From assembly GCF_933775445.1 (NCBI RefSeq), contig NC_065875.1, positions 17,483,555-17,547,554 on the forward strand: a stretch of 64,000 nt of DNA. Reading direction: 5' to 3'. Below are positions 23,701 through 34,381 of the stretch, in pieces; within the stretch, counting starts at the first letter, position 1; the number at the start of each line of letters is the position of its first letter. The stretch is from Argentina anserina (lineage: Eukaryota > Streptophyta > Magnoliopsida > Rosales > Rosaceae). The position numbers and the translations under genes were made by a program. Below the pieces are notes generated by a model. That model searched no databases, had not been told where the DNA came from, and saw only the letters and a list, made by a program, of their open reading frames with translations.

Positions 23701-26700
23701 ATGCAGCAACTTCTCTCCTCCTCTTCTTCCTCAAACCCCAGCTTCGCTCTCTTCTCCACCTCCCCAAACCCTAACCACCTCTCCAAATTCACCTTCAAAA
23801 TCCCCATTCTGCCCCGCTGCTCCTCCCGCGACTCCTCCACCCAGCTCCTCGACCACGACGACCGCGCCATAACCAATGCCGCCGCGCCGGACACCAAACC
23901 AGTGCTCGTCGTCCGCCGCCCCGAGATGGAGCTCCCCTCCGACGAGGCCGCCTCCCCGCTCGACGTCGGCGTCGGCGAGTTCGCCAAGAAGATTGCGATA
24001 TTCGAGCCTGACGACCGCGCCGCCGAGTCGAATCCGAAGGAGAAGCCATTGAAGGTCAACTTGGACTTGGCGCTGTACAGAGCGAAGATCTTGACCAGGA
24101 ATTACCGCTATGCGGAAGCACAGGAATTACTGGAGAAGGTATATTTAATTATTTACCGTTGCAGTTGTGAATTATGTCTCCTGTGTATGCATATTTGTGA
24201 GCAGCTGAGATTGAAACCGGCTGTAATGTTTGGGAAAGTGTATATGTTATTGGCCGGAAGATGGGAGAGCTTATGTGGCGTTGGGGAAGGCCTTGAGCAG
24301 GCAGTCGAAAATGGCCGAAGCTCGAGCTGTGTATGAGAAGGGCTGCCAAGCCACTCAAGGAGAGAATCCATTCATTTGGCAGGTTGGTTGTTCGATTTGC
24401 AATTTAGACTGATATTGGCGTGATTGGTTTTTGTTAGGACCCAGTGGATTGACAGATTGGGGTGTTCTATTTTTTTACAGTGTTGGGCTGTTTTGGAAGA
24501 TAAGGTGGGGAATACAAGGAGGGCAAGGGGATTGTTTGATGCGGCGACGGTTGCTGATAAGAAGCACATTGCGGCGTGGCATGGATGGGGAGTCTTAGAG
24601 CTAAAGCAGGGGAATATCAGTAAGGCGAGGCATCTGCTCGCCAAGGGTTTGAAGTTTTGTGGAGGGAATGAGTACATATACCAGACGCTGGCGAGATTGG
24701 AAGCTAAAGCAAGTCGATATGAGCAGGCTCGGTACTTGTTTAGGCAGGCCACTAGATGCAATCCCAAGAGTTGTGCCAGTTGGCTTGTAAGTCATGAGTT
24801 TATTGCATGTAGACCTCTCTGTTGTGAAGTTACTTTCCATGTCTGTTGCGCTTTGTGGGATGTTGAGATGTTTTTCTTATCGTATTTGTCAAATAATCAT
24901 GATGCAGGCGTGGGCTCAAATGGAGATGCAACAGGAAAATAACCCTGCTGCTAGGAGACTTTTTGAGGTGATTGATCATAACAGCACATGATCATGCAGC
25001 AGCATGAGTTTTGTTTCCTATTAGATATTCACAGAATTCTTTTCCTTAAAACGCTTCAATTACCAAGTTGGATTCTGTTGGCTCTATTTCAGTTTGATAA
25101 TGCTTTCTCCATGGCAACTTGATTTTATTTTTCCTCCTTTTGTAGAAATCAATACAGGCAAGCCCAAAGAATAGGTTCGCATGGCATGTCTGGGGACTTT
25201 TTGAAACTAAAATGGGAAATGTTGAGAAGGGGAGAAAGTTATTAAAGATTGGTCACACGCTCAATCCAAGGGATCCAGTCCTCCTTCAGTCTCTTGCTTT
25301 ATTGGAATATGAACACTCGACTGCCAATGTTGCTCGACAGTTGTTCAGGCGAGCATCTGAGTTGGATCCAAGGCATCAACCAGTTTGGACGGTAAGGAAC
25401 TCTTATCAGTATAGAAATAAATTTATTGTACATCTTATTTCCTTGGGGCTACCACCTGATTAATAGTGAGAATGATGCAAATATAATCTTGACTATCCTA
25501 CTGCCCAATGATTATTGGTTGATGTTTCGTATGAATTCTTTTTCTTTGTCAAGAATGATAGTTGGACTGTGATGGTAAAGATTTGATCCCTCGGATGTAC
25601 TGCAGACTATCACTTTCAATTCATTGTTGCCTACCCTTGATAATCATTTGTCTAGGTTTTTCTCGTCCCAAGTCACTGTTTCTCACAGAAAGGCAAAGTT
25701 ATTTCCATCATTCATGCATTATCCTATATCCAGAGGAATATATCTTTTGATTACAGGACTTAATATTCATACATGCATTATTGTTAATTGAACAGACAAC
25801 TAATTGGCTGATTCCAAAATGTTGGAGTGTTTAGGCTTGGGGGTGGATGGAATGGAAAGAAGGAAACATCGCCACAGCAAGGAAATTATACCAAAAGGCA
25901 TTGTCTATTAACTCAACTAGTGAAACTGCTGCTCGCTGTCTGCAGGTAATGATCGTAGTCAGATATCTAGTATCTCTTCTTTTTTTTAAATAATGCTATG
26001 CAAACATGCATGAAAGTTCTTCTGGTTCTCTTCCATTGAGTTTCTTATCTGACAGACTATGGAAGTATTGATGAACACATAGCAATCCCTATTCCCAAAT
26101 GTTAGCAAGATGAATGACTTTATCAGTTTATCTTGTCAAGGTTTCATTCGATTCACCATCCTTTGCAGGCTTGGGGAGTTCTAGAAGAGAGAAATGGTAA
26201 CCTATCAGCGGCCCGAAGATTATTTAGGTCTTCTCTCAATATAAATTCTCAGAGTTATGTTACATGGATGACTTGGGCATCATTGGAGGAAAATCAAGGG
26301 AACTCTGCCCGTGCAGAGGAAATTCGAGATCTTTATTTCCAGCAGGTTAGTAATTAGCATAGCTACTGCATCTTATATGTGACTGATATAATTAATAATT
26401 TTGCAAACGCAACTTTTGGAAGCTAATACTACCCTTTTTGGTTTCTTGCAATAGCGCACAGAAGTTGTGGATGATCCTTCATGGGTTATGGGATTGTTAG
26501 ACATCATAGATCCAGCACTTGACAGAATCAGGAGTGTCTTGAACTTGGATCAGGCCTCACAACAAAGTCGACTAGATTCTCTCAGAACAATACTAGAAGG
26601 ACAAAGTGGAAAGAACGTTGAGGAAGAGTCAGTGAGCAATGACATGGAAAGTGACACTGGCTTTGATGTGGATGCTTTCTGTCTAGAAAGATTATCTTTG

Positions 26701-26781
26701 GATCCATCTAAGCTACAAGTTCAGATGGTCTTCTCACCGCCTCCACCAGTAAAGAGAACTAGAGAGAAAGTCTTTAAATGA
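23701..26781 (+). CDS. HCF107: HCF107-type HAT-repeat RNA-binding protein, chloroplast
   Basis: Eight exons join in frame: 23701-24138, 24239-24382, 24481-24786, 24908-24967, 25146-25391, 25835-25945, 26169-26345 and 26455-26781, giving 602 aa. The first about 60 residues are Ser/Pro-rich and fit a transit peptide. From about residue 110 the protein is a run of half-a-TPR repeats: YRYAEAQELLEK, KMAEARAVYEKGCQ, NTRRARGLFDAATVADKKH, NISKARHLLAKGLKF, RYEQARYLFRQATRCNPKS, NVEKGRKLLKIGHTLNPRD, NIATARKLYQKALSINS and NLSAARRLFRSSLNINSQS. The C-terminal tail (TEVVDDPSWVMGLLDIIDPA) is typical of HCF107. The Arabidopsis protein binds the psbH 5' UTR, protects its end and promotes translation, and is needed for photosystem II. 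The gene looks intact. Confidence 0.94.
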
Positions 26782-27928
26782 TTTGGACATTTGGTGATGG
26801 AGAAATCTGTTGTGTTAATGATGAAGGTTGGAGTAGCTTTATGGTGCTCCAATATAGATAACAGTACAGCATCCCAGTCTGAGTCGTATATAGAATTCAA
26901 GATTACCACACCCTTCATTTCTGTCTGGTGCAAGCGTTGGGGATAGAGTGGCTTGCTTTGGTAGGTTTGGTGGTTTGTAGGTGATGTATCATGTATGAGG
27001 CTTGCCCTGTATATCTCATGCCTCGAGCGTAAGGTAACTAGATAAGATTTACACTAAGCCTTAATTAGGCTGTCCATAGCCCTTTGACCCTTTCACCCTT
27101 TGTAATTAACTTACTGGAATGCCTCGACAGCAAAACCATTTGTAATGGGATTCAGCATAAGCTTGTGCTATTCACCCATATTCATCATAAATCTAGCTAG
27201 CAGCATACCACATTTCTTGTATCATGTTCATTGGTGAGTGGCTCTTATTCACTATCAACTCTGCTCTGCTTAGGGGATTCTGTCCTAAAATTTACTTAAG
27301 CACCCAAGCCTTCAATTAGATTGGGAGACGTGGTCATTACAAGATCATATACACTACAAAACACTTCTGACTTTTGTTGCCAAATCAATGCTGCCGAAAG
27401 TGCTTTGATCAATTATAGAAGCAAATCAAGCAGTCATAAATTCATAACAGAGCCCAAGAAGTTAAGAACTGGGAGCACGTAGAAGATCCAGATCATTCGT
27501 ACTCATTCAAATGACTTTTTTTTTTATCTAGATCACACGATTTTCCTAAATGACACTCATAATTCATGATTAATTATTCTCATCCCCGTAACCTCTCTTT
27601 TCAGAACGTACAATTTAATCTAACCAATATTACTCAACATATTTGTCGCCTCCCTAATGTTGACTCATAAATCACAATCTCACCTTAGTCCTTACTCCAA
27701 TCAATATATCAAGATGAAATCCTGTTTGCATGCCTTGATCATTAGAACGTACAAGCATCTATCAACTACACTGATTTAATGTACTCCTTCGTGATGCAAT
27801 TTTTGCTGCTATAAATTTGGTTCCCTGCCACCTTATGAAAATCACACAATCATGCACGTATACACGTTCTTCTTCATTTCCCCCTCTTTTAGGATCTAAA
27901 TCATCTTCACCTTCAACCCGAATCAACC
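26782..27928 (+). other. HCF107 3' flank and LRR pseudogene promoter
   Basis: The first 300 bases are HCF107 3' UTR. From about 27600 the sequence is recognisably similar to 38060-38361, the promoter of the intact LRR gene: AATGTTGACTCATAA, AGAACGTACAAGCATC and a TATAAATT box at 27810-27817 are shared in order. The middle shows no gene. Confidence 0.5.
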
Positions 27929-28465
27929 ATGTCGATACCCAGCACTTTCTTGTTCTTCACCGTAAATTCGTAACCCTAATCCTGAGTGTAGACTTCCTCA
28001 CTGCCGTGGACTACCCTGACCCTGAGGTGGCCTTTTGTTAGCGCTGAAAAATAGCTTATCTCATCCTCAAGATTGGCTCAGGTCGTGGGATCCAAGTCTT
28101 TCCAACCCTTGCATTTGGTTCCATATTACCTGCAATGATCAGAGCTATGTTATCCGAGTGAACCTAAGTATTGCGAACCTCTCTGGTAAACTGGTACCTG
28201 AACTTGGAAACCTGACTCAACTTCAATATGTAGTAATGTACAGAAACAACATTGACGGGATGTATTCCGGAGGAGCTTGGTAAGCTGACGAACCTCATTG
28301 ACTTAAACTTGCCTGAAAACAACTTCTCCGGGACCTTGCCTTCTTCGTTGGAGAGTTTAAAAGCACTTAACTTTCTACGTCTGAATGATAACAAGTTATT
28401 ATCTGGCACAGTCCCCCCGAGTCTGGTTGATATTCCGGTTCTCAACATCTCAAACACAGGTTTAA
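27929..28465 (+). pseudogene. Truncated, frameshifted small secreted LRR gene
   Basis: This is a broken paralogue of the gene at 38362. The ATG at 27929 starts MSIPSTFLFFTVNS and hits a stop after an insertion near 27965. Two more frame changes follow, near 28037 (gcctttTGTTAG where the paralogue has an open codon) and near 28258. In pieces it still reads [36 protein letters not shown] and LPSSLESLKALNFLRLNDN. The 3' end stops at about 28465, where copia sequence begins, so the last residues are lost. Confidence 0.8.
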
Positions 28466-28558
28466 CACTACCACCGGATACTTGGCTTTAGTCTGAAGGG
28501 TAGGTTCATATTTTTTTGTTGGTTGACCCCGAGTAGACCTATTTGGCAAAACATATTG

Positions 28559-29686
28559 TCAACTATTAGCCCTAATAGAGTGACTAACCTCAGATAAGTG
28601 ATCTTCTGTACCAGGAGAGCATTGGTCAGGGGTATAACCAGCTGTCAGGGAGTCATGAGGGGCAGTTGTGTTGTCAGCTTCTGGTGCCTGAATCTCTCGA
28701 GTGATGACCTCCGGGGGTGCCTGTGTGGCTGACACATTTGTAATCTTAACAGAACCTGTTACCATATCGACTGGCTCACTTGTCTCCCCCTCTCCATGAT
28801 ACAACTCTTCAAAATATGAACTCTCCTCCTGAAGAGCAGTATCAGAAGAGGGAAAATAACTCATTTCCTCAAAAAATGTAACATCTATAGTGACATAGTA
28901 TTTCCGGGTAGGGGGATGATAGCATCGGTACCCTTTCTGATGTACTCCGTACCCAAAAAACACACATTTAACTGCCCGGACATCCAACTTAGAACGCTGA
29001 TGTTGGGGAAGATGAACAAAAGCAGCACAACCAAAAACACGGGCAGGAAGATTATGAAAAGAGGGTAATGAGACATGAGATGCAAGCACCTCATATGGAA
29101 CTTTCCCCTGAAGGACACGAGATGGAAGACGATTAATAAGGTGGGCGGAAGTAATGACAGCATCACCCCAAAGGTATTTAGGCATGTGGGCACTAAAAAG
29201 AATACACCGAGCCATATCAAGTAAATGACGATTTTTTCTTTCAGAGACTCCATTTTGCTCAGGTGTGTAAGAACACGTTGTTTGATGAACAATTCCGTGT
29301 GTGTTAAGGAACTCCTGAAAGATATTATTCACATATTCCCTCCCATTATCAGAACGAAGAACTCGAATAGTGGCATTATATTGTGTTTGGACAGAGGCAT
29401 GAAAGGCACGAAAAGCTGGAAAAACCTCATCTTTAGTTTTAAGAAGAACAATCCATGAAAGAAGTGTGCAATCATCAATAAAAGACACAAAATAACGCAT
29501 TCCTGACACAATTGATTCCTTAGAGGGTCCCCAAATATCAGAATGAATTAATTCAAAAGGAAGAAAACTTTTAGGAGAAGTACTAGGGGAATAAGTAGAT
29601 CGATGACTCTTGCCCAAAACACAAGTCTCACAACATAACAAAGACTCGTCCACACTAATAAACAAAGAAGGCATGGATGTTTTCAT
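28559..29686 (-). pseudogene. Copia integrase remnant
   Basis: A 375-codon minus-strand open frame. It covers the end of the integrase zinc finger (CCETCVLGKSHR), the DDE core (HSDIWGPSKE, FIDDCTLLSW, SDNGREYVNNIFQEF, PEQNGVSERKNR) and the integrase C-terminus (GKVPYEVLASH, VKCVFFGYGVHQKGYRCY). The frame ends at the element's truncation, before reverse transcriptase. Relative to the plus-strand copy there are many substitutions and a stop in the linker. Confidence 0.8.
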
Positions 29687-30658
29687 AACACGAAAAGATA
29701 GATGCCCTAAGCGACGATGTCATAACCAAACTTCACTTAGCTTGTCAGAAGTGGAGAGTAAAGCGGTCCGAGACTGTCCCCCTGGTTTTTTCCCGGCGTA
29801 TGTCAGATCCAGATGAAACAACCGGCCCCTCAGATACCCCCGACCAATTACCCGTCCGGTGAGAAGATCCTGAAATATCACATACATAGGAAAAAAAGGT
29901 CACAGAGCACTGGGCGTCAGCATTCAATTGGGGAACAGATATCAAATGATGTGATAAAGCAGGACATAGAGTACATTATGAAGCTCTATGGTGGGAGTAA
30001 TATGAACGGACCTTGTCCCTAACACCGGGAATGCCTCACAATTAGCATTAGTAACATAGGGTACGGGTGGAGGGGACAATACGGTAAAATAAGATTTTTC
30101 ATAAGTCATATGATCAGATGCACCAGAATCAATGATCCATGTATCAAAACTAACAGAGTGAGAAATATTGAACGCCATACCAATTTGACCACGGCCAACG
30201 ATGGAGGCTGTAGGTGCTCCTCCAGTAGTATGATGATCATGCCCAACCACACCATAGATATCTGGTTCTGGAACTAATTGAAGAGCGGCCTTTGGCTGTG
30301 GACGATGATTAGGCCGTTTAGGCCTAAGGTGTGGATACAATTTCCAACAGGTCGCACGAGCATGGTTGGTATCATGACAAAAGGATCAAGGAGGGCGGGG
30401 CTGATTCCCGAAGCCTGGTGGTGGTCCTTGTCGATAAAAGGGAGCGGAGGTGACTTGCGGAAAGGGTGGTGCTGGAGAACGAGCATGGACAGTGAGACTG
30501 GAAACTACAGCCGGTACCTGAAGAATACTCTCCTGTTGAGACTCATCCTTTTGGATATAGGTGAAAGCGGTGAGTAGGCTAGGTGGTTCGGTCATTCGAA
30601 GCAGTTCGCCTTTCGCACTGGTATGTTTGGCATCAAGACCTTTTAGGAAATGGTGAAC

Positions 30659-31207
30659 TCATTCAAGCTCCTTCTCCTTTTGGTACCAAACAATATCCTC
30701 TTGATTTTTAATCATGCAAGGACGTTTCACATCAATCTCAGCCCAAATATTCTTCAGTTTGGTGAAGTAGTGCGCCACCGGTTCCCCATCCTGTTGAATG
30801 GCTAAAGCTGTGCACATTAACTCATGAACCTGTATGAAATCAGAGTCATTAGTATATAAGCCGGCTAGTGTCTCCCATATTGCCTGTGCAGTGGGACATG
30901 CCTCCACCAGATCAATTATCTCATCTTTCATAGCTTTCCACAAGACGGACATGACAAGACCATCGTCGTCGTCCAATTTAGTGTAGGCTACAATATCCGT
31001 AGGACTAGGAGCCTTAGTGACGCCGGTGACATGTCTCATTTTATGCATGCCTCGCAGATGAGCAGTCATGAGTCGTTTCCATTTACGGAAATTGGTGCCG
31101 TTTAGTTTGGCGCCCCCAAATAAACCACTGTCAGAACCCTTAACAGATACTTCGAATGTCGGAATATCAGAGGTCTGAGAACCATCAGCTTCGTGTCCAG
31201 AACCCAT
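30659..31207 (-). pseudogene. Copia gag (UBN2-type) remnant
   Basis: Minus-strand open frame starting MGSGHEADGSQTSDIPTFEV, with the copia capsid pattern NGTNFRKWKRLM ... VLWKAMKDEIIDLVEACPTA ... AIWETLAGLYTNDSD, typical of the UBN2/Retrotran gag families. It stops after KEKELE, and the continuation (TEPPSLLTAFTYIQKDESQQ, at 30595 down) is in another frame, so gag is broken. This is the only capsid-like gene left by the two copia copies in the interval. Confidence 0.75.
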
Positions 31208-31991
31208 GGAAAAGAAAAAAGTGTAGAGGAGGCAGGAACAAAAAGCACAGAAAAATGGAGAAGAATCTGCCGCCGGTGCACAGGAACTGTCGGTGGAGAT
31301 GCACTGATGGGTCGGGTCAGGTCAAACCGGGTCGGGTCAGGTCAAACCGGGTCGGACTGAGCTGGGCTGGACCTCAGCTGGGCTGGACCTGAGCTGGGCT
31401 GGGCCAGCTAGCACTGCGATGGGCTGGGCTGGGTCGCAACGAGCTGGGCTGGGCTAAAAAAACGGATCGGATACCAACAGACCGTGTTGCTGAAGAATCC
31501 TCGGGGAGGATCAGCGAGCTGTGACGTCGGGCGTGGAGCGGCGACATCCGGCGAGGAGTGGCGACGTCCGGCGTGGAGCGGCGACGTCCGGTGAGAAGTG
31601 ACAGCAGCAGCGGCGAAAAATACGCAGCAGGAGCGGTCGGGGATGCAGCAGCGGCGCCGGAGCAGCAGTCGGCGATGTCGGGAAGGCAGCGGCGATGTCA
31701 GAGAGGGCCGCAGGGCAGCGGTGAGGCAGCGAAGGCGATGGAAGCCCTGTTGATAACCGGCCGGAAAAAGAAAGAAAAACGGGATGAAAAAACCCAGAAA
31801 AAACAGAGCACGGAGAGGCTCTGATACCAAGTAGAAAATGTTTGATTATATTGCTTGATGATTCATTTACAGATTACACTTCATTATATAGGCTAATTCT
31901 AGCACTATTCTACCTACTAATTTCCACTAACTATTCCGTGATTTACGGAGGGAATCACGGGCCGTGATTCCCGCCCGAATTCACTCCGACA

Positions 31992-33391
31992 GTTCAAATC
32001 AACCATCAATTGAACTTCGAAGTTGGATCAAGCTGATAATTTTGCTTTTAGTTCATGATAATAAGCAAGATGAGAAAACCTAGCGGAGCCTCTCTGCTAG
32101 GGTTGGGGTGCGGCGGTTTCTTCCTTGGCTTCCCATCCACTCCGGCACCGCCTCTTCTCCTCGATTGACGTTTCCTTTGACCCCAATGTCGTTCATAACT
32201 AGTTCGACTCTTGTCGATTTATGCTTCCATGAGAGGTCGGGGTTGGTTTCACAACCTGGATCGATCTATAGTGTTCAAGGGTTGTAGATCGGTGGTTGCG
32301 AGTGGTTGGGATCATGGAGGTTTGCTCTGCGTGGCGTGGCGTTTGTAGCTCGGAGACTTTCGATCGGAGTGAGACGGCGTCGGAGGCAAGATTTGGATTT
32401 CGGATCTGGGATCCGGGCCGATATCAGTTTCCGCGCCGGAGGTGGTGACTGGTGGCGGGTTTGGCTACAGGGTGTGTGCTGGTGAGACCATGTTTCGGCC
32501 GGGCTAGTTTCTCGTGGCTCCCAGTCGGTTGTTTGCCAAAGGTGGAGTTTTAATCCAATTGGTGTCGTTTCGGTGGCGCCTGGTGGTGACCGGAGGTGTG
32601 GGCGGCCGGTGGAGCACTGCCCTGCTCCGGAGGAGAACGACAACACTGCTGCACCGATCGCAGGTACCTGGGTGCCCATCAGGGTGGGTGGCCTAAGTAA
32701 TTCTCTTTGTGCCATCTCCGGGGCCCAATTGTGTGGGGTGGTGGTTGAGTCTTTTTGGGCATGATTGGACCGTGGGCTTTGAGGCTCAGTTATATTGGTT
32801 CCGAATCTGGGATCCTGGAGGACGGTCTCTTCATACTGGTTTCTTCGCCTATTGAAGAGGTTCCTCTTGAAGGTGGCTCCTCAAGATGCTTCAAATGCGC
32901 TCTTGACACAATTGAAATAAGTGAGTCATATCTCATAGTTTTTTAGTTCTCTTGGATTCCAAGTTTAGGGTTTACGACATTGAGATTGTTAGACTTTGTG
33001 TGTTTTATTTCACATGGTTCCATTAATTTGATGAAGCTCTAATATGGGTGGATCATGTTTATGTTGTACTTCTACATTTCCAATCAATGACAAATCGTCC
33101 CTCATTAAAAAAAAGCAAAAATAATTTGATATAGAAAAGCAAGAATAATTTGATATAGATCATCATTTCGTATCGTTAACTTGATAATGCATGTATCATG
33201 TATGGCTCTGCATAGCTTGATAGTTGTTCTTCATTAATACCATATCTGGACCATATTGAGGCTGAAGAAAGAAAACTTATTAATAATTAATGTTAATTAT
33301 ATGGAGCCATGGTGGTGAATCAGGTGATCGATCTTCACTCTTGTGTTTTTATGCGTTACTATAGGAACAATGAGTGGGTATTCACGAGTAT
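31992..33391. other. Unclassified repeat-like block between the two copia elements
   Basis: 32080-32950 is GC-rich with short open frames on both strands but no protein domain. It begins with gagcctctctgctagggtt, common at the 5' ends of plant LINE-type repeats, and ends near 33110-33165 in an A-rich tract with a tandem repeat of aataatttgatatag. A 5'-truncated or decayed non-LTR element is possible; I cannot show a reverse transcriptase or a target duplication. Confidence 0.25.
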
Positions 33392-33396
33392 ATTTC

Positions 33397-33533
33397 TGTT
33401 GGCATGTATAGTGGCGGGAAACATAATCCGTGTTTTACGGAGTGAATCCCGGAAAGTGAATTCGTAGATTAGTATATATAGGTTGATATGTGTATGAAGA
33501 AATCATCAAGTTATATGTTCAATTAATTCCAGT
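33397..33533 (+). repeat. 5' LTR of the plus-strand copia element
   Basis: Starts TGTTGGCATG and ends AATTCCAGT. A TATATATAGG motif near its end (about 33474-33482) may be the TATA box. The next base begins the tRNA-Met-type primer-binding site. Confidence 0.9.
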
Positions 33534-34104
33534 TGGTATCAGAGCCGTGCTCTGTTTTACCTGGTTTTGGTGTTTGGAGCTTCCGGTAATTAGTCGGAAT
33601 AACCGACTGTTTTTTTTGTTCCCGGCGTCGTCCTCCAGAAGTCAACACGTTGCCGTCTTCCTCGTCGCTCCCGCTGCTGCAACCTCACCTCCTCGACGAG
33701 CGCCGTTCTCCTCGACGAGCGCCGTTCTCTTCGACACAGACGACCTCCGGTTTAGACGACCCACCGACGAGCGCCGTTATCCACATCACCCACAACCACC
33801 ACCTCTGCTTCTTTCGGCTCCTCAACCTCACTGCCATTCTCCACAACCTCATCTCCGAATCGACCCGCCGATCCCGCCGATTCACTGCTCCTCATCTCCG
33901 AGACGCCCTCCGGTGGTCCCTCCCTCCGGTGGTCCCTCATCTCCGAGACGCCCTCCGGTGCTCCTCATCTCCGAGACGCCGATTCATTCACCCTAGCTCG
34001 GAGCCGCCGCTGTCCCTTTCTCTCTGCTCTGCACCTCCATCTCTTTCTTCTCCTCTCCGAAATCTTTCCCGAAATTTTCCTTCAGAAACCCTACATTTAT
34101 CTCT

Positions 34105-34300
34105 CAACCCGACCCGACCCGGCCCGCTCTCGACTCGACCCGGTCCGCCGATCCGACCCGGTCCACCCGACCCGACCCGGTCCACCCGACCCGACCCGGT
34201 CCACCCGACCCGACCCGGTCCACCCGAACCGACCCGGTCCACCCGACCCGACCCGGTACACCCGACCCGACCCGGTCCATCCGACCCGACCCGGTCCGGC
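34105..34300 (+). repeat. CCCGACCCGGTCCAC minisatellite in the copia leader
   Basis: A 15-base unit is repeated about ten times with small variants. In the long frame it would encode a Pro/Arg/Thr-rich repeat (RPDPVHPTRPGP), but that frame has no ATG before 34382. The reverse-strand copia copy carries related GGGTCGGGTC repeats in its leader (about 31300-31350), so the repeat belongs to the family's leader. Confidence 0.85.
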
Positions 34301-34381
34301 AAGAATCATTTGTCTTTGTCCTTGTCTGTGCATCCTCACTGCAGTGCAAGTGCACCAAAGACCGATTCTTCTTTAATTGGT

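Larger units (their letters stand above)
28466..31991 (-). mobile_element. Truncated Ty1/copia element, minus strand
   Basis: Read on the minus strand it begins with a 160-bp LTR (31991-31832, TGTCGGAGTG...TTTTCTACT) followed at once by a TGGTATCAGAG primer-binding site (31831-31821). It then has a leader with GGGTCGGGTC repeats (31450-31300), gag (31207-30659), a zinc-knuckle remnant (CHDTNHARATC near 30370-30340), protease (WIIDSGASDHM at about 30150) and integrase (29700-28900; HSDIWGPSKE, SDNGREYVN). It breaks off at 28466 before reverse transcriptase and has no second LTR. Several stops and frameshifts are present. It is the same family as the plus-strand copy at 33.4-37.8 kb. Confidence 0.85.

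Noticed and set aside
33490..33996. Second long frame in the copia leader
   Set aside because: It is low-complexity Pro/Ser translation of the leader, overlapping the pol frame, without any domain.
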